The notes under the pieces: model-generated
Seen by the model: only the letters and a program-made list of their open reading frames with translations
Database searches by the model: none
What the model was told of the DNA's origin: nothing
Part shown: one piece after another, positions 9,452 through 20,879 of the stretch
Position numbering within the stretch: position 1 is the stretch's first letter
Layout of the letters: each line of letters starts with the position of its first letter
Source: Plutella xylostella
Lineage: Eukaryota; Arthropoda; Insecta; Lepidoptera; Plutellidae
Length of the DNA stretch: 64,000 nt
Reading direction: 5' to 3'
Assembly (NCBI RefSeq): GCF_932276165.1
Contig: NC_064011.1
Location: 1,505,501 to 1,569,500, forward strand
Position numbers and translations under genes: made by a program

Positions 9452-9562
9452 CAATGTGGTTGTCTGGAAGAGATTACTTTTAGTAAGAAGGCCGCCAATT
9501 GTATTATTTATTTTCTTTTCTATGTTTGTGTGCAATAAAGAGTATTTTATCTTTATAAAAAA
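9452..9562 (+). repeat. LINE 3' tail (GGTTGTCTGGA type)
   Basis: GGTTGTCTGGAAGAGATTAC...AAGGCCGCC...GTGTGCAATAAAGAG. Nearly identical to 15663-15785. Confidence 0.65.
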
Positions 9563-9727
9563 GTCTGTTTTGAACTGACCAGAATTCATCACCCTCTTTA
9601 TTGAGTAGAATTTAAATTAAAGCGACCTGGCTTTTTTGTAAAAGCCCCTCAATTTTACTGGTAAATTTTCCGGCTACCTACCTTCATAATCAAGAGAAAT
9701 GAATTTGTCAAAGCTCTGTCTGGATAT

Positions 9728-9935
9728 ACAGGATGTCCCGTTAATCAACTTCATGGCGGCAGGACGCCATACAAATTTTCTTCATACAAATTGTGTTGGT
9801 TGTGTTACTTTTTAGTATGGGAAGAAGTATACATATTTTGTTCCAATAAATTGGCATATTTTTTATGTATAAAAGTTGCTTAGAATGACGATTTGTATCA
9901 CCTCCAGCATGACGTTGACTAATGGGACATGTATA
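9728..9935. mobile_element. MITE (ACAGGATGTCCCGTTAATC ends)
   Basis: Left end TATACAGGATGTCCCGTTAA is matched at the right by TGACTAATGGGACATGTATA. TA duplication, about 205 bp, no coding frame. Confidence 0.6.
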
Positions 9936-9989
9936 TTTGTATGTTTACTTTAATTTATTATTAGGTACCTAGCTATCTGTATTTAACAC

Positions 9990-10115
9990 GGGCTTGACGA
10001 CTTTTAACCCCCGGCGAAAAAGACGGGTGTTATAACTTAACGTGTCTGTGTATCTGTCTGTGGTAGCGTACTTCCAAAACGGGTGAACCGATTTTTAGCT
10101 TGCTTCGTCTGGATG
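9990..10115 (+). repeat. dispersed repeat, GACTTTTAACCCCCGGCGAA type
   Basis: Segment GACTTTTAACCCCCGGCGAA...GACGGGTGTTATAAC...GGGTGAACCGATTTT has the form of a repeat that is common in lepidopteran genomes. Single copy in this window. Confidence 0.5.
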
Positions 10116-10587
10116 AATTAAGTACTAAAAGTAAGGTAACACAGCTGCCGCGTCCACTAATAAAATCCACCCTTTATATCAACAAATACTATGCCGGTCA
10201 CTGCAAAAGTAGGACTTTTTTATTTGATACTTAAACTTCTGAAATACTTGATTTATTTACGAAGTTTTTAAAGAAAACAAAATACTAAAATTCCTCCATT
10301 TTTTTATCTTTCCCTCATCTTGTGTAAGGTTGGTTAACTTACATAAAAGCTAACTGTGCAGGCATACTGGTGAAATCTATTGCTAAAATGAATTTTACAC
10401 TAGCAAAAGATATAAGGGTTAACAACCCAGTAACTGCCATTACAACTTCAACATAAAAATCATGTGACGTATGATAGATAGCTTACGAGCAATGAAATAG
10501 TTCCACTTACAAAATGCCGACACCAAATAACCCCATTTTTTTAAACATTCAAGATACACTGAACAGATACTACATACATAATATATG

Positions 10588-10740
10588 CACTCACGACTGT
10601 AATCCCCGTAAGGGTAGTCAGAGGTGGCTCACAAGCGAGCCACTCACTTTTCGCAGCACATATGTACTCACGTGATAGGTTGTGAACCATATCGCCGTTT
10701 TTGGGATAAGTACAATGCACTTAGGATACACATCTAGAAT
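10588..10740 (-). mobile_element. decayed SINE related to head 1 / tail 1
   Basis: GCACTCACGACTGTAATCCC...CACTTTTCGCAG follows the layout of the SINE tail at 7780-7860, with heavy divergence and no tRNA head. Confidence 0.45.
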
Positions 10741-10859
10741 CTAGATGTGCAGACACTAGAAGTTAGACTCTTGCCATCAAAAATCATAGATTGTTAGACA
10801 GAAAGTTAAAATTCCAGTGAGATAACGCTTGGAAACCACTGTAAACTGACAGTTCGTTT

Positions 10860-10985
10860 TATGACTGTAAGAGATCGCTCTTAGCGATAAGGCCGCCTAT
10901 TGCTCATTGATCCTAGTTTATAAGTTTTCGTTAAACGAGTATGTTTTAATTTTTGGTGACCAATAAAGATACATTATTGTAGTAT
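10860..10985 (+). repeat. LINE 3' tail (GGTTGTCTGGA type)
   Basis: AAGAGATCGCTCTTAGCGAT AAGGCCGCC ... CCAATAAAG. Truncated copy. Confidence 0.55.
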
Positions 10986-11221
10986 TGTATTATAGTAATG
11001 GCAACAAACTTAAGAAGGACAGGGCCAATGCCAGCTTTCTTCGGAGAACTTAGTAGACACCTGGCAATGGCTCGGCCCCTCAGTCGTTATAGGTCATGTT
11101 TTGCCTGATGTTAGTGTGTGACTCTGTTCTTAAAGATAACTTATTTTAATTGTTAGTTTTTATAATAATTATATAATAATCAATTTGGCCTATATTTTGC
11201 GCTCTTAACCAAAATTATATT

Positions 11222-11805
11222 TTATGTTTTATTCCGCCCCGTTATGCCTTCTTAACATTTCCCCAGAAAGTGCAATGACCTCTTCGTCTCGATTCTTAAC
11301 TGCCATTTTTAGATTGTACTCGAGGATGCGTTTCTTTGGCGCTGTTATTGCCGTTTTAGCGAGGTTGCCGATAGCGTCCTCGGTGTCATCCGCATAGTAG
11401 GTGCAGGCGGTGGTGTGCCTCGACAGCGCCACTACTGCGTGAGGTACGCTATCATGCAGCTTTATTTTATCTTTTGTTCTAATGATAATAACGGATTCGT
11501 ACGTCAATCCCTGTGCTACGTGTATGGTTAGGACGCGTGAGCCCATTCCTTCACCATACCCTTGGCTGGTCAAGGTCTCTTTTTCTTCCTGTGTATGCAC
11601 CAGGAACAGAGTGTTGGTTTGGGAATCAGCGATACTTTAATACGAACTAGATGGAGTGTCATTGCAAAAGAAACGTCTCGACAGTTAATAACAATCCAAT
11701 TTTACCCCTGAGCTCTTCTTATTTTGAATTAGTTCGGTTAGAAGATTTGTGACTTTATTCATTGGTGCAATGGTTGGCATTATTAGGTTAATCTACGAGT
11801 TCTCT
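11222..11805 (-). pseudogene. endogenous RNA-virus helicase fragment
   Basis: The minus-strand frame 11600-11229 reads like the C-terminal part of a superfamily-1 helicase of positive-strand RNA viruses of the alphavirus-like (virga/nege-like) kind. Visible: a motif V-like block (TIHVAQGLTYES then VIIIRTK), a motif VI-like block (HAVVALSRHT) and a TYYAD tail. Homology continues upstream to about 11640 in this frame, then in other frames to about 11800 (a CRDVSFAM block near 11680), so there are stops and frameshifts. An RTE fragment is inserted at 11806. No capsid or polymerase is seen. In the genome it is a relic, not a functional virus gene. Domain-level confidence is good; the exact viral family is inference. 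Confidence 0.7.
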
Positions 11806-11975
11806 AGTGGAGACCACGAACAGGCAAACGCAGCGTGGAACGCCCTCCTGCCCGCTGGACTGACGACCTTAGGCGGGTAGCCGGTAGTGGTTGGATGAGG
11901 AAGGCCGAGGACCGGGGGTTGTGGCGCTCCTTGGGAAAGGCCTATGTCCAGCAGTGGATGATTATTGGCTGATGA
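11806..11975 (+). mobile_element. RTE-type LINE 3' end
   Basis: ACGAGTTCTCTAGTGGAGACC to CAGCAGTGGATGATTATTGG CTGATGA; short target duplication TAATCTA on both sides. It sits inside the viral relic: homology to the 47.4-kb copy resumes to its right, weakly. Confidence 0.8.
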
Positions 11976-12133
11976 TAATCTAAGGGTAAAATAAACAAAT
12001 GCGATGGAAAAATAGTAGAATTGAATTGTAAAGTAAGCTTTTTGGTCGACTTTAGCATCCCAAGTACTGTAGTAAGTTTGAGACGAGCTTAATTTATGCG
12101 TGTTATCTGTTTATAAATTAAATAATATTAGAG

Positions 12134-12397
12134 ACGACCGAATGGCGTAGTGGTTAGTGACCCTGACTACTGAGCCGATGGTCCCGGGTTCGATTCCCGG
12201 CTGGGGCAGATATTTGTTTAAACACAGATATTTGTTCTCGGGTCTTGGATGTGCCCGTAATATGGCAATAGGCCCGCCCCCTATTACATTGGGACTAACA
12301 TAACACTCTGGCGAAAAGTGGGTGCAGAAATGCACCTCTGCCTACCCCGCAAGGGAGTACATTAGTACAAGGCGTGAGTGCGTGTGTGTGTGTGTGT
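12134..12397 (+). mobile_element. tRNA-derived SINE, head 1 / tail 1
   Basis: Complete 264-bp plus-strand copy with 10-bp duplication AATATTAGAG (12124-12133, 12398-12407), A and B boxes in the head and a (GT)n tail. Confidence 0.9.
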
Positions 12398-12684
12398 AAT
12401 ATTAGAGTTAAAAAGGTTTTTGTTTGCAATGATTCAGGTATGCTTAGAGAATGCTAAACTTAATGTTAAGTAATTATGTTTTTTTATAATAAATATTGAG
12501 AAAAAACAAATAAATAAATAAGTACAGGGTACCCATACAATTTATACATATTAATTAACGTTCCTTAAATCCTTATAACACACTTCCTTCCTTCCTTTAA
12601 TACACTTCTAATATCTACATATATTATCCATTCCATTCGATATCTATTCTGACTTCCTGTCACCACGGTGACAGCCACAAGTCT

Positions 12685-12770
12685 AAGTGCCAATTTCTCC
12701 ATAGTCGGTTAGAGCATAACCAGGGTACTCCCTGGTTAATTTTTGACACATCTGTCATGAATTTTATATG
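12685..12770. mobile_element. MITE end (CTAAGTGCCAATTTCTCC)
   Basis: Left part of the MITE that is whole at 44727-44880: CTAAGTGCCAATTTCTCCAT AGTCGGTTA. It is truncated or scrambled on the right. Confidence 0.55.
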
Positions 12771-12789
12771 GAGATGACGTAGTAAAAGT

Positions 12790-14945
12790 ACTAGTAACTG
12801 GCAGTTTAAGCGACAAGCAACACAAAAAAATATATTAAAAATAAAGTATTGGCCTGATTTAAGCACTGGTAGGCTTGAATTACTGGCAATAAGATGACGA
12901 TCAATTATAGGCATAAATTGTAAAGATATAATATTAATATTCGATTTTAATGAAGTTTATATCCACTACCCCCAAAAAACCTAGTAACTGGCAGTAAAAA
13001 TTAGTAACTGTCACATGAAGTTTCAGTAACTGGCACCTTTTAAAAAATCATGCAATTAGGTGAATAAGTACTCTAAAATCAATAATATATTTGATATTAG
13101 GTAATGTACAATTACCTGTCTAGGTTCTGTACCGGTATGACTCAAAATCACCGTTGTAATGGTCGACTTCTACGACAAAATGACAGTACAAGTATGCGAC
13201 GAATCGTGGGTCCATATGAATGCAACAAATCCAGAAACCCTTGGATTTGGAAACGGAAATGGAGGAAGCAAATGCTTGTGGACCTTGATGTATTCATTCA
13301 GCAGCTTGGGAGAAGTGACCTGGCTAAGTTGAAGACTGCTGACGGTAGTATAGTTGCCTCTAAGCTGAAATTTCTTGCGGAAATTGAAGGTTTCTACGGC
13401 TTTCAGCTTCACATGCTTTGGTTAAAGACAGAATTAGTACAGCGCTTCTGAAAGCTATTACTATCCTCGAACAGCTTGAGAAGCTCTTTAACCATATTTG
13501 TTCATAAGTCATGATTTCAAGCTGTTTTATAAGGTCATCACGAACCGTGTTTCTATCAAGTTCTTCAAGGACTATAAGAAAGCTTTTGATTCCATTTAGA
13601 CCTGGACCTGGGCAGTTCTGGAATCCCCTCGTTGTAACATGCATAGCGGCCTTAATGCAGCAACAATATATTATGTGTACCTTGGACAGTCTATTCGACT
13701 AGGCAGAAGGAACTTCGAAAACGAAGCTGGAAGGTGCATAAAACAAAATATTACTGGATTGGACTGCATAGGGGAAGATTTGACAAATTTTCACAAGATG
13801 GCTGAAGGCAAAGGTCTTCAGTCAATGCGTCTTACTGGTGATGAAGTATGGATCATAGACGTGGACACTGACGGTTGGACTGGTCCACTGATTCAAAATC
13901 GATCAGCGGGCATTGGAAAGATTTGTGGTTCTTTGAAGGACCATATCAGAAATAAGGTAATCCGTAAGAGAACTTGAGTAACCAATATAGCTCTTAAATT
14001 CTGTATGCTCAAGTGGCATTAGGTCGGGCATAGCTGTCGAAGAACCGATGACCAGTGGGGCAAACGCGCTCTAGAGTGGAGATCACGAACAGGCAAGCGT
14101 AGCGGCGGATACCTTCGGGCCAGCTGGACCATCGACCTTATAAAGCTGACCGGTAGTGGCTGGATGAGGAAGGTCGAGAACAGAGTGCAGTGTCGCTGCT
14201 GGTGAGAGGTCCAGCAGTGGACAATTACAGACTACTGTAGATTGCCTTGATTTTAGTATTTTTTCTGAAAAGAAACATGAAAGAAATGTTTACCGCACCA
14301 GTAAGTGCCAGTTATTGGTGCGTAAAAAAAATGTATGCAGATTAGTAACTGGCAGCCCCGTGCCAGTTATTGAAACAAAGCTGACTAGACACTGGGGGTT
14401 TTTACAGTGCACTTTAAATCGTATTTTCTGTCGATAGAAGGTATAAAATAGCTTAAAATCACAAAAACCAAAATATTAGTAACTGGCAGGGGGGTGCCAG
14501 TTACTAAGTGAAGATATAAATTACATTTCAGTAACTAGCACCCTCAAATATAACTCGAAAGCAACTAAAATCACAGTGAATCGGGCTATTATGATATTGT
14601 TTAGACCTTCCCCTACTTCCTTGTTATTGTCACACTATCAAAAACTTATTTATTTTCGCGAAAACAGGTCATACAAATTTTGGTGTCTCCTTAAGAAAAA
14701 ATTAACGAACGTGCATTTTTTTGGCGATCTTCGCCGCTTTGACTGAGATAATTTCCAGCGCCGGAAAATACCCACCTAGAGGCGTAAAATTAAACTATAA
14801 TATCAATGAATAATTGGAGATTGCTGTAAACACATCAAAGATGGTCTTACTATATCCAAAAGCTTAATATATTTAGTTTTATAGTCAAAGTGCCAGTTAC
14901 TGACACATGCCAGTTATACCACGATTTACCCTATCATTTATAAAT
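12790..14945. repeat. cluster of AGTAACTGGCA motifs around a decayed core
   Basis: At least eleven near-copies of (T)AGTAACTGGCA(G/C), in both orientations, flank a 13.05-14.28 kb core: 12792, 12982, 13002, 13024, 14303 (inverted), 14343, 14360 (inverted), 14476, 14494 (inverted), 14529, 14889 (inverted), plus AATTACTGGCA near 12879. The clustering on both sides suggests subterminal repeats of a DNA transposon. The core holds overlapping frames that I do not recognise (13104-13451 plus, 13360-13644 minus) and a degraded RTE copy. Confidence 0.5.
13655..14238 (+). mobile_element. degraded RTE-type LINE 3' part
   Basis: Reads VYLGQSIRLGRRNFENEA, then WT-rich and HIRNKVIRKRT blocks, then the VLEWRPR-type end near 14080-14230. 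It aligns along its length with the better copy at 41835-42323 but carries several stops and frameshifts. Confidence 0.7.
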
Positions 14946-15310
14946 CAATCCCTGTCGATTAGATAACCGAGTATGGAGAAATTTGCATATAACTCTAGGT
15001 TTGTCACTCGTTACCAAGAAGACATAGAGAGAAAAATATCACAGGAAAACTAGTAGATCGAACTATCTTACATGAATATAGCTCGTTAACGTTGTTTTTT
15101 GGTGGAATCTTGTGATCAAAGACATTACGTTACGTACGGCATAAAATTGTTGACCTTTTTTGTGTACTCTTGAAAGATAAGCTGTCTTGATGAGGTATTA
15201 TTATCAAGATTACTTGGAAATTACGTGATCATTCTTGCAGTACAGTAGCTATCTTATATAATATAATAGTTATATTGCCTGTGGTCAAGGTAATATAAAA
15301 AACAGTCTTT
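14946..15310. other. unassigned AT-rich DNA
   Basis: No gene or repeat recognised. Confidence 0.4.
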
Positions 15311-15317
15311 CATACAC

Positions 15318-15432
15318 CCAAAGGTTGCCTGGAAGAGATCGCTTTTAGCGATAAGGCCGCCTATTGTGCTTACTCTTAATTTGTAACGTGATTTATGTTG
15401 TGTGTTTTTCAATAAAGTTATGTTGTATAGAT
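15318..15432 (+). repeat. LINE 3' tail (GGTTGCCTGGA type)
   Basis: AGGTTGCCTGGAAGAGATCG...AAGGCCGCC...TCAATAAAG. Truncated copy. Confidence 0.6.
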
Positions 15433-15639
15433 TTTCCATGTTCGTTTGATGAAGGATGATGGATATTTATAAAAGAAAATATAGAAATTCAGTTAAATTA
15501 AAGTACGCACGTCGGTGTTATTGCTCATAGCAATCTCTTTCAGTACCTTTGGATGGATGACAGATGGTTACAACCTTGATTTCACGAAAGAAAATATTTC
15601 CCTAAGTGTACATACAAAAGATTATAGCTTTTCATTCCA

Positions 15640-15785
15640 AATATATATATATATATATATTAGTGTGGTTGTCTGGAAGAAATTACTTTTAGTAATAAGG
15701 CCGCCGATTGTACTATTTATTTTCTTTTCTATGTTTGTGAAACTGCTTCTGTTTGTGTGCAATAAAGAGTATTTTATCTTTATAT
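15640..15785 (+). repeat. (AT)n run and LINE 3' tail
   Basis: A TA dinucleotide run (about 15641-15661) is followed by GGTTGTCTGGAAGAAATTAC...GTGTGCAATAAAGAG, almost the same as 9452-9562. Confidence 0.6.
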
Positions 15786-16124
15786 TTCGGAAAACTATTA
15801 GGGTTTTAAAAACTATGATTCGTTTTAACTTTGGTTTTTCAAAAAAAATGGTACCATCGAAGCTATCGTATTATACATATACTGGATTGATCTTAAATTA
15901 ATATTTCAGGCGCATCTCACTGTTTGCACTGAGGGTGGATTTTTATCTCTTTTCCTGGCTGTACTAATTGCGAAAAAGCCGATAGCGTTATGGAAACCTT
16001 TGGGTTTTATTTATTTAAGTATGTTTTATTTTTGCTTAAGTTACCAAAATGTTGAAGTATAATATTCAATACAATACTAAACATATAGCTACTAAATATA
16101 AAAGCTTCATATATTATTTTAAAA

Positions 16125-16319
16125 CTAGCTGTTCCCGCGAGCTTCGCTTCGCCTTAAAAAGTTTTCCCGTGGGAATTCCACGATAAAAAGTACCCTATTT
16201 TCTTTCTCAGGGTCTAGACCCTGTCTTATGTATACGAAATTTCATTCAAATCCGTTCAGTACTTTTGGCGTGAAAGAGTAACAGACAGACAGACAGACAC
16301 ATAGTATTAGTTAGGATTG
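16125..16319 (+). repeat. dispersed repeat C, near full length
   Basis: TAGCTGTTCCCGCGAGCTTC through GTGGGAATTCC and the (ACAG)n stretch to TTAGTTAGGATT. Confidence 0.8.
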
Positions 16320-16583
16320 ATCAAATGAGAAAATATATATATTTTCCAATTGGATTAGATTTTGTTGTCTGAGCGAAAAAAATTACGCTGCAAAACGGAT
16401 TTGCGGGAGAGTAAAAAATTGCTTCTCGACCGCTGGCGCCGCATTTGATTAAATATAATTAAGGAGCTACCTACTTTAATAAAGCCTTCATTTGATACAG
16501 TATTCTAAATACGTTTTGTGGTTTATGTTATTAAAATAAAGTACAAATTAAAGCAAAATTTGTATGTTATTTAATAACCTTAC

Positions 16584-17010
16584 CTTGTTTTTCTTTACGT
16601 AGAACAACAACCGGATCGCCTCACGCCCGCTCGAAACCCATCACAAAATCGAATCAAAAACAATTTCCCTTTCAAATTAGCACAGCGGAAAAAAACAAAA
16701 ATTACCAGAAAAAAAAACACAACCTCTCCGCGAGCCAACACGAACACTGGCCGGTTACAACAAAATACAGAAGAAGAAAAACAATAGCCAATCACTGCAC
16801 AGTTCTGCGAACACGGAACGTCATCTGTCAATTACGAAAACACGCGTTGCAATGAAAATTTTGGGGGGAAAATGTAGGACGATTTGACAGCTGAGTTTTG
16901 CGGCGCGCGCGATAACCTCCTCGCTCGACGGTCGAGTGAAAACTAAATGTTTCAGGCTGATACCAGTTTTGGGAGGTTGCCGGTCGCCCACCCCCCGCCC
17001 CCCCTATCGC
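16584..17010 (-). promoter_or_regulatory. candidate minus-strand promoter and first exon
   Basis: GC/CpG-rich patch (CGGCGCGCGCGATAAC near 16900) in AT-rich surroundings, a CCAAT-type box (ATTGGCTATTG on the minus strand near 16790), and a good donor AACAAG|GTAAGG at 16583. No downstream coding exon is visible, so the gene, if real, lies beyond the left edge or is non-coding. Inference from composition and one splice site only. Confidence 0.3.
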
Positions 17011-17394
17011 CTGGCGAAATAATTTCACTCGAGTCTATTATATTTTGTGACTTAAAAGGGGTTTCTTAATTGTGTTGCTAGGTGTCTCGGCTTTGGTCCT
17101 TCGAAGAATAATAAGTTCTTTTCGTCTTCCATTGGCAGATCTGGTTTTGATTGTTTTTTTTGTAGCTACAATTATTCGTTCCTTGCTTAATTAAGATAAA
17201 TTTAATTGAACAAAAAGTTTTTTTTTCTTTACAACTTTAATAAAGTCTGAATTCCACGGTTTAACTTTGCTATACAACGACTATAGACTACCTTTTTGTT
17301 TATTAAAGCTGTATCTTACATCGACCCGTCAATGGTAAGGTTACTGTAAAAAATCCACCCTGTATTATACATAGGTAAGTACTGTTTGGTAACT

Positions 17395-17550
17395 GCGTCG
17401 CAACGCGGCATCGTACGCAACGGACGCATCGCATTCAGTATTCCTTGTAGATATATAAAAATTCACACAAGTGTGTCCACTTCATTGACATTGTCGACGC
17501 CGTTTCTCCATACATTATTGAAAATCCGTTTGTTCGGATTCGTACGATAC
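17395..17550. repeat. dispersed repeat G, copy 1
   Basis: CGTACGCAACGGACGCATCGC...CACAAGTGTGTCCACTTCAT...GCCGTTTCTCCATACA; about 85% like 24905-25050 by eye. Confidence 0.6.
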
Positions 17551-17583
17551 CGACAGATGGGTCACCAACAAGCGGTAGGTATA

Positions 17584-17841
17584 TACACACACGCACTCAC
17601 GCCTTGTACTAATGTACTCCCTTGCGGGGTAGGCAGAGGTGCATTGCTGCACCCACTTTTCGCCAGAGTGTTATCTTAGTCCCAATGTAATAGGGGGCGG
17701 GCCTATTGCCATTTTACGGGCACATCCAAGACCTGAAAACAAATATCTGTGTTTAAACAAATATCTGCCCCAGCCGGGAATCGAACCCGGAACCATCGGC
17801 TCAGTAGTCAGGGTCACTAAACACTACGCCATTCGGTCGTC
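17584..17841 (-). mobile_element. tRNA-derived SINE, head 1 / tail 1
   Basis: Same structure as 7774-8029, with B box CCGGGAATCGAACCCGG on this strand. Edges unclear because no clean duplication was found. Confidence 0.8.
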
Positions 17842-17849
17842 AAAAAAAA

Positions 17850-18520
17850 TTAGGGTGGATTTTCGCTACCCTATTTTTGGAAATATATAAAAGCATTTGC
17901 CCTCCAGACGACTTCACCAAAATAAGCTAGCAAATAACTCATTCTAATAATAGACGTGGTCCTATTTAATGGTATTCAGTAGACACAGTTCAATATAAGT
18001 ACTTCGTCAATAAATGATAATGGCCAAATCTGACCCGCTTTCCACCCACTAACCAAACCTATTTTTATTCAATGATAAATGTGTTCTAAATCAGGGAATA
18101 ATATTTAAAAAAATCTAAACCACGTTTAAAAAAAAACATTGTATGAGGGAAACATCTACTTGATCTTTCAGCACCTATATCTTCGTTCTCCCATGCCTCA
18201 TAATAATAAAGTTTACACCAGGATATACTGTAGTCATGGGCTACACATCAGTATATGTTTCGTCAATGGCTGCACTGGAGGGTCATGGCGCCATAGAGAA
18301 ATGGCCATTCTCCTTTCAGATTAGAATATAACTTTATAAGTTTCATGCTTTCGGACAGTGATATATATTCTAATACAAATATTTTAATGCGCAATGAAAA
18401 GGTTCTATTAAAAAAAGCCTTCTTCAAAACTGCAGCGCTGATCATGGCTCTACCTTGTTATTTACAACCTTATGACTACTGTTCCTTTAAGGACACACAC
18501 ATGTCAAAAAAGTAACATAA
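17850..18520. other. unassigned DNA
   Basis: No gene or repeat recognised. Confidence 0.4.
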
Positions 18521-18523
18521 ATA

Positions 18524-18673
18524 CAGGGTGTTGCAAAAAGGGTATACTAAGCCGAAACCAGCATGTGCAGCATGCAGCAATTATATCTAAGCCCGAATTT
18601 GAAATCAGAATTTCGAAATTCGCTAAAAAAACAGGTTTCGGCTTAATATACATACCGTTTTTGCAACACCCTG
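18524..18673. mobile_element. MITE E (CAGGGTGTTGCAAAAAGG), 150 bp
   Basis: Terminal inverted repeats CAGGGTGTTGCAAAAAGGGT / complement, with TA on both sides. Family members at 19616-19846 and 20682-20878, and an end at 62410. Confidence 0.8.
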
Positions 18674-18780
18674 TATAGGTTTACTGACAAGTAATTAAAA
18701 TTAATGTTTCATTGTAATTTTTCGGATTTTTATTTTTCCCGTAATAAGTGGGTTCATACAATGCGTGCAGATTGACGTGG

Positions 18781-18935
18781 TGTGGGACGCCCTCCGGCTA
18801 GATGGGGTGACCTTGCGAAAGGTAGCTGGATATGATTGGATGCGGAAAGCTAAAGATCGCATCCAGTGGCGTGCTTTAAGAGAGGCCTACGTCCAGCAGT
18901 GGACTGCTTTAGGCTGATGATGATGATGATAATGT
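18781..18935 (+). mobile_element. RTE-type LINE 3' end
   Basis: GTGGGACGCCCTCCGGCTAG to GGCTGATGATGATGATGATA. An approximate duplication of GTGCAGATTG lies on both sides. Confidence 0.75.
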
Positions 18936-19210
18936 GCAGATTGCGTGATAATTCTTGTTCGTTCGTTCTTCGATTTAGAAAGTGACCCCTTAATGAGAAA
19001 GATCTTTATGGCTGGTAAAAATTTCCCTTAATTTCTGATAATATTCAGTTTTTTTGACCCAATCTACACGTAGATATTACAAAAAATTTACCCGCTTTCA
19101 ACAAGTTAAGTCCGAATCCATCTAATCTAGCTATTTGTCATAACCTATGTACAGAACCCTCCACGCGTGGCCCGTGAGAAGAGTTCCATAGTTCGGTCCG
19201 ACGCGCACTT

Positions 19211-19345
19211 CATCATCAGCCAATAATCATCCACTGCTGGACATAGGCCTCTCCTAAGGAGCGCCACAACGCTCGGTCCTCGGCCTTCCTCATCCAACCA
19301 CTACCCGCCACCCGCCTAAGATCGTCAGTCCATTTTTTCGCTCCG
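19211..19345 (-). mobile_element. RTE-type LINE 3' end
   Basis: Reverse-oriented copy: CATCATCAGCCAATAATCAT to CGCCTAAGATCGTCAGTCC. Confidence 0.8.
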
Positions 19346-19615
19346 ACTACGATTTATATCCATCTTACATCATCTTGTCTGAAGTAACGTTTCCTTAATA
19401 ACATTTTCGAATTGATGGATGGAAATAATTGTAAATAAACGTTGATAGTTTGTTTGGATTTGCATGTTATTTTCAAACTATGATCCGATAATGATGACTC
19501 ATATTTTATGCTGAGATTTGATGCCGGTTTCATTGGTGTTTAATGTTTATTTTGTTGTGTCTATGATCTCGGTTTCTGGAAATAGATCATTTCGTTTTGG
19601 AAAATTTGTGCAGAT

Positions 19616-19846
19616 ACAGAGGGTGTTGCTCGTGCTAAATAGTACTAATCCTCCTAAGTACTTAATTATTATCAGTAGTTACCTATATCCAATATGCATA
19701 AATGGGACCTCCTAATACATCAAAAAAACTTGTCAAAATCGGTCAATAAGTAGCGGTGACATTGGTGGACGTAGATTTAAAAAAAACATACCTAGACCCC
19801 CTGAGTCACCCCCTTTCGCCTTCGTTTACCCTTTTTGCAACATCCT
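19616..19846. mobile_element. MITE E, long variant
   Basis: AGAGGGTGTTGC at left, TTTTTGCAACATCCTG at right, TA flanks. The inner sequence differs from the other copies and includes CCCCCTGAGTCACCCCC. Confidence 0.6.
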
Positions 19847-20381
19847 GTATAGTCATGTTATTAAAGTGTGTGGTGTTTAATCAACTGCAATTTATATACT
19901 TATATACTAACTATTGCACAGTGCCATAATATTGCACTAACTACTTATATAGAAACCGTTTCACCAAATAAAATATCAAAACCCTTCCATTCCATTGTAA
20001 TAAGGGTAGTTTTTGTTTGCTTCAGATGTTTTAGTTGATGAAACGCTCTGTAGGTACTGTTCCTCTTTTCAAACTATCAACAGAGTGAAGTTGGCGCGTT
20101 TAAATCCACAATGACAGCTGTCAAAGTTACAGATCGCTATGTGGTGACAGTTGGGTGGCAGAAAATATCTCGCCATCTTATTTCTCCAACCAAAGAGAAG
20201 ATTCAGCCTGTTTTCTTTTACCAAATCAATGTCGAGAAAAAAGATATAGCTCAGAATAAAGACAGAAGATGCTATAGGTATTAGGTACTTACCTCGTTTC
20301 AGGTAAGATTATGTTATGGAGTCGTTTTGAGTTTTGCGGTTTTAGACACGCCATAATGTAATTCTGTAGATTTTAAACTTA

Positions 20382-20504
20382 CCCCCTTATTAATAGAAAA
20401 CTTATAGGATGGTTTAGCTATTGAACAGTTTGGTAGTTGACAGAGACAGGGACCAAACAGTTCAATAGCTAGAACGTCTTATAACTTTTCTATGAATAAG
20501 GGGG
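20382..20504. mobile_element. palindromic MITE, 123 bp
   Basis: CCCCCTTATTAATAGAAAAC pairs with the right end; the arms include TAGCTATTGAACAGTTTGGT / complement with a loop of about 20 bases. TA duplication. Confidence 0.75.
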
Positions 20505-20681
20505 TACGAATTAAAGTTTTTAACAGCACTACAATTAGAACTTGTGCATTCAGAATCAACAATGACATCATTGTATTGTTACGAGAATTTCAGTGTACAT
20601 ACAAACTGGTACAGCCACTCATCTATAGCATGACTTAAAATTTAAAAACCTACAAAATAGGGTACCTACCTACGTGTTCTA

Positions 20682-20878
20682 CAGGGTGTTGCAAAAAGGG
20701 TATACTAAGCTCTAACTGAAATCAGAATTTCAAAATTCACATTGGTCACGTGACTTTTTACTATGGAGAACAATTAATTTTTTCACGAGTTTTGAAATTC
20801 TGATATCAGATTCGGGCTTAGATATAAAATGCAGCACATGCTGGTTTTGGCTTAGTATACCCTTTTTGCAACACCCTG
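20682..20878. mobile_element. MITE E, 197 bp
   Basis: CAGGGTGTTGCAAAAAGGGT / complement ends, and GAAATCAGAATTTC-type inner words shared with 18524-18673. Confidence 0.8.
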
Positions 20879-20879
20879 T

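Noticed and set aside
12790..14945. CRISPR-like array
   Set aside because: The genome is eukaryotic, the motifs are short, irregularly spaced and in both orientations.
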